Below, one piece after another: positions 8,910-17,497 of a stretch of 64,000 nucleotides of DNA. The DNA is taken from assembly GCF_042654245.1 (NCBI RefSeq), contig NZ_JBHSGI010000034.1:371624-435623 (forward strand). The letters are read 5' to 3'. Each line of letters opens with the position of its first letter. Position 1 is the stretch's first letter. Below the pieces are notes generated by a model. The model was given only the letters and a program-made list of their open reading frames with translations. It was not told the DNA's origin and ran no database searches. Position numbers and translations under genes: made by a program. This DNA comes from Seohaeicola_A nanhaiensis (GTDB lineage Bacteria > Pseudomonadota > Alphaproteobacteria > Rhodobacterales > Rhodobacteraceae).

Positions 8910-8916
8910 TTACCAA

Positions 8917-9657
8917 ATGCCCTTAATTGTCGCATCTGAAAGTAATCTATTTGGGGAACTCCTCAGCCAATCGTGCCGCGCAAACGGAATCTCCGTCGAC
9001 GGAGTGGTGCGAAACCTGTCGCAGGTCGATTGCACGCAATCCGATCTGATCGTCCTTCTGCATGTCGAACGCGACGCTACCGTAGAAAGCCTGCATCTGG
9101 ACAGTCTGAATGCACCCGCCTGCGCCGCGCGCGTGATTGCCATCGTCAACGCCAATGTCGCGCCCGAGGTCGTGTCGGTGCTCTCCGCCCGGGTCGAGGC
9201 GGTGTTGAACGAAGACACCTCAAGCCGGGTGCTGGTCAGCGTCCTGACCGTGGTATGCGAGGGCTTCCAGCTGTCCGGTGCCGTTCCGCCGGCGAGCCCG
9301 GCGGCTCTGGTCTCCATGATCGAACCGGAACCGCAAGCGGTGGACATCCATCGGGGAAATTCCGGCTACGCCGGAAACCATCCGGCCGCGGAAAAACCGA
9401 ACGCGCGCGCGTCTCCGGAAATGACCCTCTCGGCGCGCGAGCTGGAAATCGTCCGATTGCTGCTGCAGGGCGCCTCGAACAAGGAAATCGCCAAGAACCT
9501 CGACATTGTCGAGAACACGGTAAAGGTGCACCTGCGGTCCTGCTATGGCAAGATCGGCGTGCGCAACCGAACGCAGGCGGCACTCTGGGGCTCGCGCCAT
9601 CTGGCCCGCACCACCTCCACCCGCAAGAACGGCCTCTTCAACTGTCCGCCCGGCTAG
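8917..9657 (+). CDS. LuxR-family regulator with degenerate receiver domain
   Basis: A 246-residue protein. Residues about 1-115 look like a response-regulator receiver fold (MPLIVASESNLFGELL, SDLIVLLHVERD), but the beta-3 Asp expected to be phosphorylated is replaced (LLHVE instead of LLDxxMP), so it is probably a pseudo-receiver. A Pro/Ala-rich linker leads to a typical LuxR helix-turn-helix at about 167-228 (LSARELEIVRLLLQGASNKEIA, then IVENTVKVHLRSCYGKIGV). The start at 8917 is chosen for its GGGGGA ribosome site over an upstream in-frame start at 8827. It is divergent from the regulator of the secretion operon, resembling CsgD-like regulators of surface or biofilm genes; that role is inference. 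Confidence 0.82.
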   Translation: MPLIVASESNLFGELLSQSCRANGISVDGVVRNLSQVDCTQSDLIVLLHVERDATVESLHLDSLNAPACAARVIAIVNANVAPEVVSVLSARVEAVLNEDTSSRVLVSVLTVVCEGFQLSGAVPPASPAALVSMIEPEPQAVDIHRGNSGYAGNHPAAEKPNARASPEMTLSARELEIVRLLLQGASNKEIAKNLDIVENTVKVHLRSCYGKIGVRNRTQAALWGSRHLARTTSTRKNGLFNCPPG

Positions 9658-9658
9658 G

Positions 9659-9751
9659 TCACATCAGGACGGATCGGATCAGGAAGGCGATACTGCCCAG
9701 CACGGCCAGCCCGGCAAGGTAGAGACCCGCGAACCACAGCCAGCGGCGCAT
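9659..9751 (-). CDS. DUF2474-type 30-residue membrane peptide of the bd oxidase operon
   Basis: The peptide starts MRRWLWFAGLYLAG and has a single hydrophobic helix ending IRSVLM. Its ATG overlaps the stop of the oxidase subunit II gene in an ATGA junction. Tiny single-span proteins of the DUF2474 family are found after cydB-like genes and may stabilise or tune the oxidase, analogous to CydX; the analogy is inference. It ends next to the stop of the divergently oriented LuxR-type gene. Confidence 0.75.
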   Translation of the reverse strand: MRRWLWFAGLYLAGLAVLGSIAFLIRSVLM

Positions 9752-10755
9752 CAGTGATAGCCTTCCCCGGGCCGGACCTTGCCGCGAAACACCCAATAGG
9801 AATAGGCGGTATAGGTCAGGATCATCGGGATCAACACCACCGCCCCGATCAGCAGGAACCTCAGCGAGACATCCGGCGCGGCGGCCTCGGCGATGCTCAG
9901 CGACGGCGGCACCAGGTTAGGATAGAAACTGACGCCCAGCCCCGAATAGGACAGGACGAAGATCCCGACCGTGGCCAGAAACGGGCGCAGGTCGTCTTCG
10001 TTGCGCAGCCCCAGCCACAGCTGCCAGACCGCCACCGCCAGCAGGAAGGGCACCACCGCGCTCCAGATCCCCGTGGGCCAGCCGAACCAGCGTTCCATAT
10101 ACTGCGGATGCAGGAACACCGTGGCGAGGCTTACGGCCCCGATCAGCAGCACCAGCGCCGCGCCCAGCGGCCGAGACCACTGCCGCGCCCGTTCCTGAAT
10201 GCCGCCCTCGGTTTTCAGGATCAGCCACGTCGCTCCCAGCAGGGCATAGCCCGCGACCAGCGCCACCGCCGTCAGCACCGAAAAGGGCGTCAGCCAGTCC
10301 CAGTTGCCCCCGCCATAGGCGCGGCCTTCGACCGTGATGCCATGCACCAGCGCACCCAGAGCCATGCCCTGCGCGATGGTCGCGATCAGCGAGCCGCCCC
10401 AGAAGCCGAACTCCCAGAACCCCTGTCTCCGACGCGTCCGGAAGGTGAACTCGAAGGCCACGCCGCGAAAGATCAGCCCCAGCAGCATGGCAATGATCAG
10501 CGGATAAAGCGCGGGCATGACAATGGCATAGGCCAGCGGAAACACTGCGAACAGCCCGCCGCCGCCCATCACCAGCCAAGTCTCGTTGCCGTCCCAGACC
10601 GGAGCGACCGTGTTCATCGCCAGGTGCCGTTCCTCGCGGTTCTTGAGGAACGGAAACAGAAGGCCGATCCCGAGGTCAAAGCCGTCCAGCAGAACATAGG
10701 CCAGTACCGCAAAGGCGATCAGCCCGGCCCAGATGAAGGGAAGATCGAATTCCAT
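9751..10755 (-). CDS. cioB: Cytochrome bd-type quinol oxidase subunit II
   Basis: A 334-residue polytopic protein with the conserved CydB start (MEFDLPFIWAGLIAFAVLAYVLLDGFDLGIG) split here as MEFDLPFIWAGLIAF and LLDGFDLGIGLLFPF. It also shows WDGNETWLVMGGGGLFAVFP and GVAFEFTFR, and has about eight membrane segments at normal family length. It is the structural partner of subunit I in the inner membrane, reducing oxygen to water with quinol electrons. It starts 3 bases after subunit I ends and is coupled to the DUF2474 peptide. It belongs with the short-Q-loop, cyanide-insensitive (Cio) branch, judged mainly from subunit I. Confidence 0.93.
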   Translation of the reverse strand: MEFDLPFIWAGLIAFAVLAYVLLDGFDLGIGLLFPFLKNREERHLAMNTVAPVWDGNETWLVMGGGGLFAVFPLAYAIVMPALYPLIIAMLLGLIFRGVAFEFTFRTRRRQGFWEFGFWGGSLIATIAQGMALGALVHGITVEGRAYGGGNWDWLTPFSVLTAVALVAGYALLGATWLILKTEGGIQERARQWSRPLGAALVLLIGAVSLATVFLHPQYMERWFGWPTGIWSAVVPFLLAVAVWQLWLGLRNEDDLRPFLATVGIFVLSYSGLGVSFYPNLVPPSLSIAEAAAPDVSLRFLLIGAVVLIPMILTYTAYSYWVFRGKVRPGEGYH

Positions 10756-10758
10756 GTC

Positions 10759-12165
10759 CTATTCCCCCGGATGACTTTGCGTCGCCGCCCGCCCCGGCGT
10801 CGTGCCGGCCGACCGCGTCAGTCCGATGTCGTCGATGTCCACCTCCCTCGGCCGCATCGCCATCAGGCGCAACACGTAGATCGTGCCGCTGCCGAAGACG
10901 AAGAAATAGACGAGGATGAATGCGACCAGCGAGGCGGCCACCGCCTCCGCCTGCAACGGCGCCATGCTCTGGTCCGTGCGCAGCAGGCCATAGACGGTAT
11001 AGGGCTGCCGCCCCACCTCGGTCGTGATCCAGCCGCAGAGCACCGCCAGGAACCCCGAGGGCCCCATCAGCACCGCCGCCCGGTGCAGCCAGCGCGCCTC
11101 CAGCAGCTTGCCCCGCAGCCGTGCCCAGGCCGACCACAATCCCACCCCCAGCATCGCAAAACCAAGCGCGACCATGATCCGGAAGGTCCAGAAGATCAGC
11201 GTCGCCGGCGGCCGCTCGTCCTCGGGAAAGGCGTCCAGCCCCTGCAGCGGTTTGTCCAGCGCGTGGGTCAGGATCAGCGAACCAAGCAGCGGGATTTCGA
11301 CCTTGTAGCGCGTCTCCTGCGCCGCATCGTCGGGCAGGCCGAACAGGATCAGCGGCGCCCGTCCCTCGGGGAAGCTCTCGTAATGCCCCTCCATCGCGGC
11401 GATCTTGGCGGGCTGGTGCTCCAGCGTGTTCAGCCCGTGCATGTCCCCTGCGACGATCTGGATCGGCGTCACGATCAGCGCCATCCACATCGCCATCGAG
11501 AACATGATCGCCGCGCCCCGGCTGTCGGGATGGCGCAGCAGATGCCAGGCCCCGACCCCGCCGACGACAAAGGCGGTGGTCAGATAGGCCGCCAGCACCA
11601 TATGGACCAGCCGGTAGGGGAAGGACGGGTTGAAGATGATCGCCCACCAGTCCTCGGGCACGAACTGCCCGCCCTCGTCGTAGGAAAAGCCCTGCGGCGT
11701 GTGCATCCAGCTGTTGGCGCTCAGGATCCAGAAGGCCGAGAACAGGGTGCCGACCGCAACAATGGCCGTCGCCGCCATATGCAGCCGCTCGCCCACCCGC
11801 TCGCGCCCGAACAGCATGATCCCCAGGAACCCCGCCTCCAGGAAAAACGCCGACAGCACCTCGTAGCCCATCAGCGGCCCCATCACCGGCCCGGCCTTGT
11901 CGGAAAAGACCGACCAGTTGGTGCCGAACTGATAGGACATCACGATGCCCGACACGACGCCCATGCCGAAGGTCACGGCAAAGATCGTCTTCCAGTAGTC
12001 GAACAGCCGCAGATAGGCCCTGTCGCGCGTCCACAGCCAGCAGGCGTTCAGCACTGCCAGATAGCTGGCAAGACCGATGGTAAAGGCCGGAAAGATGATA
12101 TGCGCCGACACCGTGAAGGCGAACTGAAACCGGGCCAGCTCAAGGGCGGTGAAAAAGTCGGTCAT
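10759..12165 (-). CDS. cioA: Cytochrome bd-type quinol oxidase subunit I (cyanide-insensitive type)
   Basis: A 468-residue haem-bearing subunit. The N-terminus (ELARFQFAFTVSAHIIFPAFTIG) carries the conserved His, a second conserved His is in RLVHMVLAAYL, and the GRQPYTVYG motif appears near the C-terminus. The quinol-binding Q-loop region (LDKPLQGLDAFPEDERPP) is short, as in CioA rather than E. coli CydA. I start it at MTDFFTALE (12165) by family alignment; an in-frame start 33 bases upstream exists. First gene of a cioA-cioB-DUF2474 operon. No FNR-like site was seen in the upstream 140 bases. Such oxidases support respiration at low oxygen or under cyanide, sulfide or nitrosative stress. Confidence 0.93.
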   Translation of the reverse strand: MTDFFTALELARFQFAFTVSAHIIFPAFTIGLASYLAVLNACWLWTRDRAYLRLFDYWKTIFAVTFGMGVVSGIVMSYQFGTNWSVFSDKAGPVMGPLMGYEVLSAFFLEAGFLGIMLFGRERVGERLHMAATAIVAVGTLFSAFWILSANSWMHTPQGFSYDEGGQFVPEDWWAIIFNPSFPYRLVHMVLAAYLTTAFVVGGVGAWHLLRHPDSRGAAIMFSMAMWMALIVTPIQIVAGDMHGLNTLEHQPAKIAAMEGHYESFPEGRAPLILFGLPDDAAQETRYKVEIPLLGSLILTHALDKPLQGLDAFPEDERPPATLIFWTFRIMVALGFAMLGVGLWSAWARLRGKLLEARWLHRAAVLMGPSGFLAVLCGWITTEVGRQPYTVYGLLRTDQSMAPLQAEAVAASLVAFILVYFFVFGSGTIYVLRLMAMRPREVDIDDIGLTRSAGTTPGRAATQSHPGE

Positions 12166-12265
12166 CCGGAGCCTCGCGACGGGAACGTCCCTGCGCAAGA
12201 CTTAAAGCCGTGGGAAGCAGGCTCAAGCGGATTGGCCGTGACAAACCCGCGCATGGCCCGCGCGG

Positions 12266-12296
12266 ATCGGGCGGCACAACGGCTGCGCCGCCCGAT
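12266..12296 (-). terminator. Hairpin after the TRAP transporter operon
   Basis: ATCGGGCGGC / GCCGCCCGAT, a perfect 10-bp stem with an 11-nt loop, 7 bases past the dctM stop. No T-run follows on the minus strand, as is common for hairpins in this high-GC sequence. Confidence 0.55.
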
Positions 12297-12303
12297 AGGC
12301 GCA

Positions 12304-13695
12304 CTATCCCGCGATCAGCTTCGGCAGCCAGGTCACGATCCCGGGGAAGGCGAACAGCAGCGCGATGGCGACGATCTGCAGGCCCACGAAGGGGACGATC
12401 CCGCGATAGATCGCCGAAGTCGGCAGATCGGCCGGCGCCACGCCGCGCAGATAGAACAGCGCGAACCCGAAGGGCGGCGTCAGGAAGGACGTCTGCAGGT
12501 TCACCCCCACGATCACGCCCAGCCACACCGGATCGACATCCAGCGCCAGCAGCACCGGCGCCGTCACCGGGATCACGATGAAGATGATCTCGAAGGTGTC
12601 CAGGATGAACCCGAGGAAGAACATGATCAGCATGACCACGGCCACCGCCGCCAGCCGTCCGCCCGGCAGGTTGCCCAGGAACTCGTGCACCAGGTTGTCG
12701 CCGCCCATCATGCGGAACACGACCGAGAAGACCGAGGCCCCCAGCAGGATCACGAAAACCATGCTGGTGATCGTCGCGGTCGAGATCACGGTCGATTTCA
12801 GCACGCCGAACGACAGCCGCATCCGCAGCGCCGCCAGGATCATCGCGCCCACCGCACCGACCGAGGCCGCCTCGGTCGGGGTGGCAATCCCGCCCAGTAT
12901 CGACCCCAGCACGGCCAGGATCAGCAGCAGCGGCGGCACCAGCGCCACCAGCACCTCGCGCCCCAGCGAGCCGCGCTCCGAGGCCGGCACCGGCGTCGCC
13001 GGGCAGGACTCGGGATCCGTCACCGCCTTGAAGATCACCCAGGCCAGATACAGCGCGACCAGCAGGAACCCCGGCAGCAGCGCCCCGGCGAACAGGTCGC
13101 CCACCGACACCGGCACCGGCGCGAAATTGCCCTTGGCCATCTGCACCTGGCTGTTGATCCCCGACAGCATGTCGCCCATGAAGATCAGCACGGTCGAGGG
13201 CGGCACGATCTGGCCCAGCGTGCCGCTTGCGCAGATCACGCCCGTGGCCAGCCGCGGGTCATACCCGGCGCGCAGCATCGCGGGCAGCGAGATCAGGCCC
13301 ATCGTCACCACCGTCGCGCCCACCACGCCGGTCGAGGCGGCCAGCATCGCGCCCACCACGATGACCGAGATGCCCAGCCCGCCGCGCAGGTTGCCGAACA
13401 GCCGGCCCATGGTCATCAGCAGCTGTTCCGCGATCTGGCTGCGCTCCAGCATCACCCCCATGAAGATGAACAACGGCACCGCCACGAGCACCTCGTTGGT
13501 CATGAAGCCGATATAGCGGTTGGGCAGCGAACCGAAGTTGCTCGGGTCGAAGACGCCCAGCGACATGCCCGCCAGCCCGAACAGCAGCGAGACACCCCCC
13601 AGCGTGAAGGCCACAGGAAAGCCGATCAGCAGGAAACCGATCACGCCAAAGAACATGAACGCGGCGAGCAGCTCGCCAATCATCACGGGATCCAT
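12304..13695 (-). CDS. dctM: TRAP transporter large permease (DctM)
   Basis: A 463-residue polytopic inner-membrane protein of the DctM family, the transport subunit of a tripartite ATP-independent periplasmic transporter driven by an ion gradient. Characteristic segments include FPVAFTLGGVSLLFGLAG, VPLFIFMGVMLERS, ASTGVVGATVVTMGLISLP, GTLGQIVPPSTVLIFMGD and LNLQTSFLTPPFGFALFYL-like NLQTSFLTPPFGFALFY. About 12 membrane segments, usual length. Its ATG overlaps the dctQ stop by one base (TGATG), so translation is coupled. Substrate is set by the DctP-type receptor encoded upstream. Confidence 0.93.
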   Translation of the reverse strand: MDPVMIGELLAAFMFFGVIGFLLIGFPVAFTLGGVSLLFGLAGMSLGVFDPSNFGSLPNRYIGFMTNEVLVAVPLFIFMGVMLERSQIAEQLLMTMGRLFGNLRGGLGISVIVVGAMLAASTGVVGATVVTMGLISLPAMLRAGYDPRLATGVICASGTLGQIVPPSTVLIFMGDMLSGINSQVQMAKGNFAPVPVSVGDLFAGALLPGFLLVALYLAWVIFKAVTDPESCPATPVPASERGSLGREVLVALVPPLLLILAVLGSILGGIATPTEAASVGAVGAMILAALRMRLSFGVLKSTVISTATITSMVFVILLGASVFSVVFRMMGGDNLVHEFLGNLPGGRLAAVAVVMLIMFFLGFILDTFEIIFIVIPVTAPVLLALDVDPVWLGVIVGVNLQTSFLTPPFGFALFYLRGVAPADLPTSAIYRGIVPFVGLQIVAIALLFAFPGIVTWLPKLIAG

Positions 13696-14273
13696 CAGGC
13701 CGCCTCCTCATGGGTGCCAACCGGGGCCTGATCGGTGGAATATTGCATCAGCGCCGGCACCAGGTCGGGCCGCCCGGCCAGCACCAGGATCGACCGGATC
13801 GCCATTGCGACACCTTGCAGCGCGATCAGCACCGCAAAGGCGATGATGAACGCCTTGAGGATATACAGCCCCGGCATCCCGCCCACATTGGCCGAGGCCT
13901 CGCCATAGCCCCAGGCGCGCACGACGAAGGGAATGGAATAGGTGTAGACCACCCAGCAGAAGGGCAGCAGGAACAGCAGAACGCCGAGCAGGTCGGCGAT
14001 CGCGCGGCTGCGCATCCTGGCCGGGCGATAAAAGATGTCGACCCGCACGTGATCGTCCCGCAGCAGCGCGAAACCGGCGACGGCGGTGAACATCGCACCG
14101 TTCATCCAGACGTAAAGGTCCTGCATCCAGACATGGCTGGTCGCAAACAGATAGCGCTGCACCACGACGGTGAAGCAAACCAGAACGATGCCGACCGCCA
14201 GCCACGAAAACACCTTGCCGATCACAAGGTTAAGGCCGCAGATCAGGGCGGCCACCCACGCAAGGATGCGCAT
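13695..14273 (-). CDS. dctQ: TRAP transporter small permease (DctQ)
   Basis: A 192-residue four-helix membrane protein that pairs with DctM. Helices are near residues 8-32, 45-65, 90-115 and 135-160. The DctQ pattern is visible in HVWMQDLYVWMNGAMFTAVAGFAL followed by DDHVRVDIFY, split here as YVWMNGAMFTAVAGF and DDHVRVDIFYRPA. It sits between the receptor gene (after a hairpin) and dctM (one-base overlap). Confidence 0.9.
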   Translation of the reverse strand: MRILAWVAALICGLNLVIGKVFSWLAVGIVLVCFTVVVQRYLFATSHVWMQDLYVWMNGAMFTAVAGFALLRDDHVRVDIFYRPARMRSRAIADLLGVLLFLLPFCWVVYTYSIPFVVRAWGYGEASANVGGMPGLYILKAFIIAFAVLIALQGVAMAIRSILVLAGRPDLVPALMQYSTDQAPVGTHEEAA

Positions 14274-14378
14274 CGTACTTTTCTCTCCTCCCGTCGGGGG
14301 TGCGGCCCTGTTCCGGTCGTTTGATCGCCGGAAGAATTGCGTCAGGCGCGCCTCTTTTACGAACTCTTGAACGCCGAA

Positions 14379-14403
14379 TGGCCCGGACTGTCAATCCGGG
14401 CCA
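14379..14403 (-). terminator. Stem-loop between dctP and dctQ
   Basis: TGGCCCGGA / TCCGGGCCA, a perfect 9-bp stem with a 7-nt loop, 20 bases past the dctP stop. It probably lets the receptor be made in excess of the membrane subunits by partial termination or mRNA protection, as in many binding-protein operons. Confidence 0.6.
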
Positions 14404-14423
14404 CCCTGCGATGACGTCTTGAG

Positions 14424-15518
14424 TCAGATGGTGAAATACTTCTCGCGGGCCTGAACGAAGGCGCCATCGGTGTCACGCGACCGCGTACGCACGATGTTCA
14501 GCGCCTCGATGAAGCTCTCGGTGGTCTTCTTGACCAGCGGATCGCTCGAATCGCGCAGGCCGCCGATGATCTCCTGGGCGGCTTCCGCGCCGGCCTTGAG
14601 GATTTCCTCGGGGAACTGCAGCACGTTGACGCCGTGATCGTTGATCAGCGTCTTCAGCGCGCGCGGGTCGTTGGCATAGAAGTCCGAAGCGACCTGATCG
14701 TATTCCGCCTGGCTGATGTCCTTGATCAGCGCCTGCAGGTCCGACGGCAGCTCCTGGTATTTCTTCTTGTCGACCACCAGTTCGGTGGCGAGACCCGGCT
14801 CCACGAAGGAGGGGAAGTAATAGTTCTTCGCCACCTGATAGAAGCCAAGCGCGAGGTCGTTGTACGGCCCCACGAATTCCGCCGCGTCCAGCGTGCCCGA
14901 CTGAAGCGCCTGGAAGATCTCGCCGGCCGCCATGTTGGTCACGGTCGCGCCCAGCTTCTCCCACACGCGGCCACCCAGGCCGGGGGTGCGGAAGCGCAGT
15001 CCCTTGACCGAGTCGACCCCGGTCAGCTCGTTGCGGAACCAGCCGCCGGCCTGCGTGCCGGTGTCGCCCGACAGGAAGCCCTGAACGCCGAACTGGTCAT
15101 AGATCTCGTCCCAGATTTCCTGACCGCCCATGTAGCGGACCCAGGCGGTCAGCTCGCGCGAGGTCATGCCATAGGGCACCCCGGTGAAGAACGACAGCGC
15201 CTGCGACTTGTTCTGCCAGTAATAGGCTGCGCCATGGCTCATCTCGGCAGTGCCGTCGATCACGGCGTCCAGCGACTGCAGCGGCGGAACCATCTCGCCG
15301 GCCGAGAAGACCTGAACGGTCAGACGGCCGCCCGAGGCGGCGGTGATGCGGTCGGCCAGGCGCTGCGCGCCGACGCCCAGACCCGGGAAGTTCTTCGGCC
15401 AGGTGGTCACCATCCGCCAGGTGATGTTGCCCTGGGCGATGGCGGGCGCAGCCAGCGTGCTTGCAGCCGCGGCCGCACCAAGCGTGCCCGCGGTGCGGAT
15501 AAAGGAACGACGATCCAT
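14424..15518 (-). CDS. dctP: TRAP transporter solute-binding protein (DctP family, TakP-like)
   Basis: A 364-residue periplasmic receptor. The Tat signal MDRRSFIRTAGTLGAAAAA is cleaved near APAIAQ. The start at 15518 follows GGGAGG and is preferred over an upstream in-frame codon. The segment GLRFRTPGLGGRVWEKLGA, then AGEIFQALQSGTLDAAEFVGPYND, closely resembles receptors such as TakP, which bind 2-oxo acids with a conserved Arg in the PGLGG region. The position of the TakP substrate-facing Trp (EWVGPYND) appears to be Phe here, so specificity may differ. Organic-acid binding is an inference. Followed by a hairpin and dctQM. Confidence 0.88.
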   Translation of the reverse strand: MDRRSFIRTAGTLGAAAAASTLAAPAIAQGNITWRMVTTWPKNFPGLGVGAQRLADRITAASGGRLTVQVFSAGEMVPPLQSLDAVIDGTAEMSHGAAYYWQNKSQALSFFTGVPYGMTSRELTAWVRYMGGQEIWDEIYDQFGVQGFLSGDTGTQAGGWFRNELTGVDSVKGLRFRTPGLGGRVWEKLGATVTNMAAGEIFQALQSGTLDAAEFVGPYNDLALGFYQVAKNYYFPSFVEPGLATELVVDKKKYQELPSDLQALIKDISQAEYDQVASDFYANDPRALKTLINDHGVNVLQFPEEILKAGAEAAQEIIGGLRDSSDPLVKKTTESFIEALNIVRTRSRDTDGAFVQAREKYFTI

Positions 15519-15671
15519 GTTAAACCTCCCTGGTATTTCGTCTTCACAACGCTCCGCCACGGCGGAAACCGTTGTCAGCGACGGACCTAAGCCATTGAAC
15601 CGAGGAATGTCCAGATCTCACGTGGCGTACGGGAAAGCCGCCGCTTCACCTGTTTGTGAAGCCGATGCGCC

Positions 15672-16730
15672 CTAACCGCCCCAGGTGCGTTCCAGCACGC
15701 GCAGCCAGTTGCCGTGACACAGCTTCTCGATCAGCGCCGTGCCATACTGGTGCTCGGCCATCGCCTGCTGGAAGGCCGGCAGCCCGGTCACATCGCCCAG
15801 CGGCGCCGGCACCTGCGCCCCGTCGAAATCCGACCCCAGGCCAACGCCGTCCTCGCCGACCTTCTCGATGAGATGGTCCAGATGGCGCAGCATCGGCTCC
15901 CAAGTCATGTCCTCCGACCGCTTGCCGTCCTCGCGCAGGAAACAGGTGGCGTAATTCAACCCCACCATCCCGCCGCTCTCGCGGATCACCGCAAGTTGCC
16001 GGTCGGTCAGGTTGCGGGTCGAGGCCGAGATCGCATGGGCGTTGGAATGGGTCGCGACCAGCGGCGCATCGCTGATCCGGGCCACGTCGTCAAAGCCCTT
16101 CTCGTTCAGATGGGACAGATCCACCATGATCTTCAACGCGTTGCAGGCGCGCACGAAGTCCTTGCCAGCATCGGTCAGCCCCTCGCCGGTATCCGGCACC
16201 CCCGGAAAGCGGAACGGCACGCCATGGCCGAACAGCGTCGGCCGGCTCCACACCGGCCCGACCGAGCGCAATCCCATGGCATGGAAGGCATAAAGCGCGT
16301 CCAGATCCGCCCCGATCGCCTCGGCCCCCTCGATATGCATGATCGCCGCGATCACGCCCTTGGCCATGCAGTCGCGGATCTCGGCCACACTGCGCACGAT
16401 CCTGAACCGCCCGCCCGACACCCGCTCCATCCGCATCAGGATGCCCGCCATCGCCAGCGCCACCGGCTGGGCGTCGGCCACCTCGATCATCTCGGGCAGC
16501 GGAAAGTCGTAGGGCGGCGAATCCATCGCCTTGTCCAGATCGCCCCCGCCCGGCGGCGAGGGGATGTAGATCGCGAAGAACCCGCCGGCAAAGCCGCCCT
16601 TGATCATCCGCGGCAGGTCCAGATGCCCTGCGCCGTCGCCCTCCAGCCAGATCCGGTCGCGGTCTTCCGGCCGGGCTCGCCACAGCTTCAGCAACAGGTC
16701 GTTGTGACCGTCGAATACCGGAACGCTCAT
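15672..16730 (-). CDS. Membrane dipeptidase (M19, renal dipeptidase family)
   Basis: A 352-residue zinc dipeptidase. The M19 signature begins the protein (VFDGHNDLLLKLW, with the HxD metal ligands), followed by the bridging Glu region (IAAIMHIEGAEAIG), ATHSNAHAI with two His ligands, and VGLGSDFDG near the C-terminus. The internal start at 16730 (MSVPVFDGHND) is chosen because it makes a 4-base overlap with the upstream ATPase gene and fits family length. As the last gene of a peptide ABC transporter operon it probably hydrolyses imported dipeptides in the cytoplasm, since no signal peptide is visible. D-residue-containing or beta-lactam-like substrates are also known for the family. Confidence 0.9.
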   Translation of the reverse strand: MSVPVFDGHNDLLLKLWRARPEDRDRIWLEGDGAGHLDLPRMIKGGFAGGFFAIYIPSPPGGGDLDKAMDSPPYDFPLPEMIEVADAQPVALAMAGILMRMERVSGGRFRIVRSVAEIRDCMAKGVIAAIMHIEGAEAIGADLDALYAFHAMGLRSVGPVWSRPTLFGHGVPFRFPGVPDTGEGLTDAGKDFVRACNALKIMVDLSHLNEKGFDDVARISDAPLVATHSNAHAISASTRNLTDRQLAVIRESGGMVGLNYATCFLREDGKRSEDMTWEPMLRHLDHLIEKVGEDGVGLGSDFDGAQVPAPLGDVTGLPAFQQAMAEHQYGTALIEKLCHGNWLRVLERTWGG

Positions 16731-17497
16731 GCAGGGGTCTCCATCGGGGTATATCCTTCGCTCGCCGCCAGCAGCCGGCGGGTATAGTCTTCCTTGGCGC
16801 GGCCGGCCTGAAGGTCGGCCCGCGTCATCTCTTCCACCGCCCGGCCGTGCTGCATCACCATCAGGTCCTCGCACATATGCGCGACCACCGCCAGATCATG
16901 GCTGACCAGAACATAGGTCAGCCCGCGTTCCGCCCGCAACCGGTCCAGCAGGTTCAGCACCTCGGCCTGAATCGAGGCATCCAGCGCCGAGGTCGGCTCG
17001 TCCAGCAACAGCACCGTCGGCTCCAGGATCAGCGCCCGCGCCACCGCGACCCGCTGCCGCTGCCCGCCCGACAGCTGGTGCGGATAGGCAAAGCGGAACC
17101 GCGGCCCAAGGCCCACATCGCGCAGCGCCGTCTCGGTCCGCCGGTCGCGGTCGGAAAATCCGTGGATCGCCAGCGGCTCGGACAGCACCCGGTCAATCGT
17201 GTGGCGCGGATGCAGCGAGGCGTAGGGATCCTGAAACACCATCTGCACATTGCGATAGAACCCCGCATCGCGCGGCTCGCTGACCTCCTTGCCGTCCAGA
17301 AAGACCTGCCCCCCCGTCAGCGGTGCCAGCCCGCAAATCGCGCGCAGCACGGTCGACTTGCCCGACCCGCTCTCGCCCACGATCCCGTAACTCGCGCCCT
17401 TGGCCACGGTGAAGGACACGCCCCGCACCGCCTGCACCCGCTGCGTGCCCTGATGAAAGGTCACATGCAGGTCGCGGATATCCAGATGCGCGCTCAT
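16727..17497 (-). CDS. Peptide ABC transporter ATP-binding protein (DppF/OppF-like)
   Basis: A 256-residue ATPase. Walker A GESGSGKST, Q-loop MVFQDPYASLHPRHTI, signature LSGGQRQRVAVARAL, Walker B VLLLDEPTSALD and switch VSHDL are all intact. The DPYASLHPR motif is typical of the OppF/DppF branch. It starts at 17497 in an ATGA overlap with the preceding ATPase gene, and overlaps the dipeptidase start by 4 bases. Together with its twin it energises import through the two permeases of the same operon. Confidence 0.93.
   Translation of the reverse strand: MSAHLDIRDLHVTFHQGTQRVQAVRGVSFTVAKGASYGIVGESGSGKSTVLRAICGLAPLTGGQVFLDGKEVSEPRDAGFYRNVQMVFQDPYASLHPRHTIDRVLSEPLAIHGFSDRDRRTETALRDVGLGPRFRFAYPHQLSGGQRQRVAVARALILEPTVLLLDEPTSALDASIQAEVLNLLDRLRAERGLTYVLVSHDLAVVAHMCEDLMVMQHGRAVEEMTRADLQAGRAKEDYTRRLLAASEGYTPMETPA

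Larger units (their letters stand above)
8230..8916. other. AT-rich 0.7-kb divergent intergenic region
   Basis: A 687-base gap between two divergent LuxR-family genes, clearly more AT-rich than its surroundings. It must hold both promoters. No convincing gene is present: the short open frames lack ribosome sites and coding character. It contains a perfect 10-bp hairpin (8623-8652) and a palindrome near the right-hand promoter, described separately. Confidence 0.6.

Noticed and set aside
9754..13731. 1,300-codon open frame on the plus strand across the oxidase and TRAP genes
   Set aside because: Arg/Gln/His/Pro-rich nonsense translation, antisense to four well-supported genes; a known effect of high GC content.
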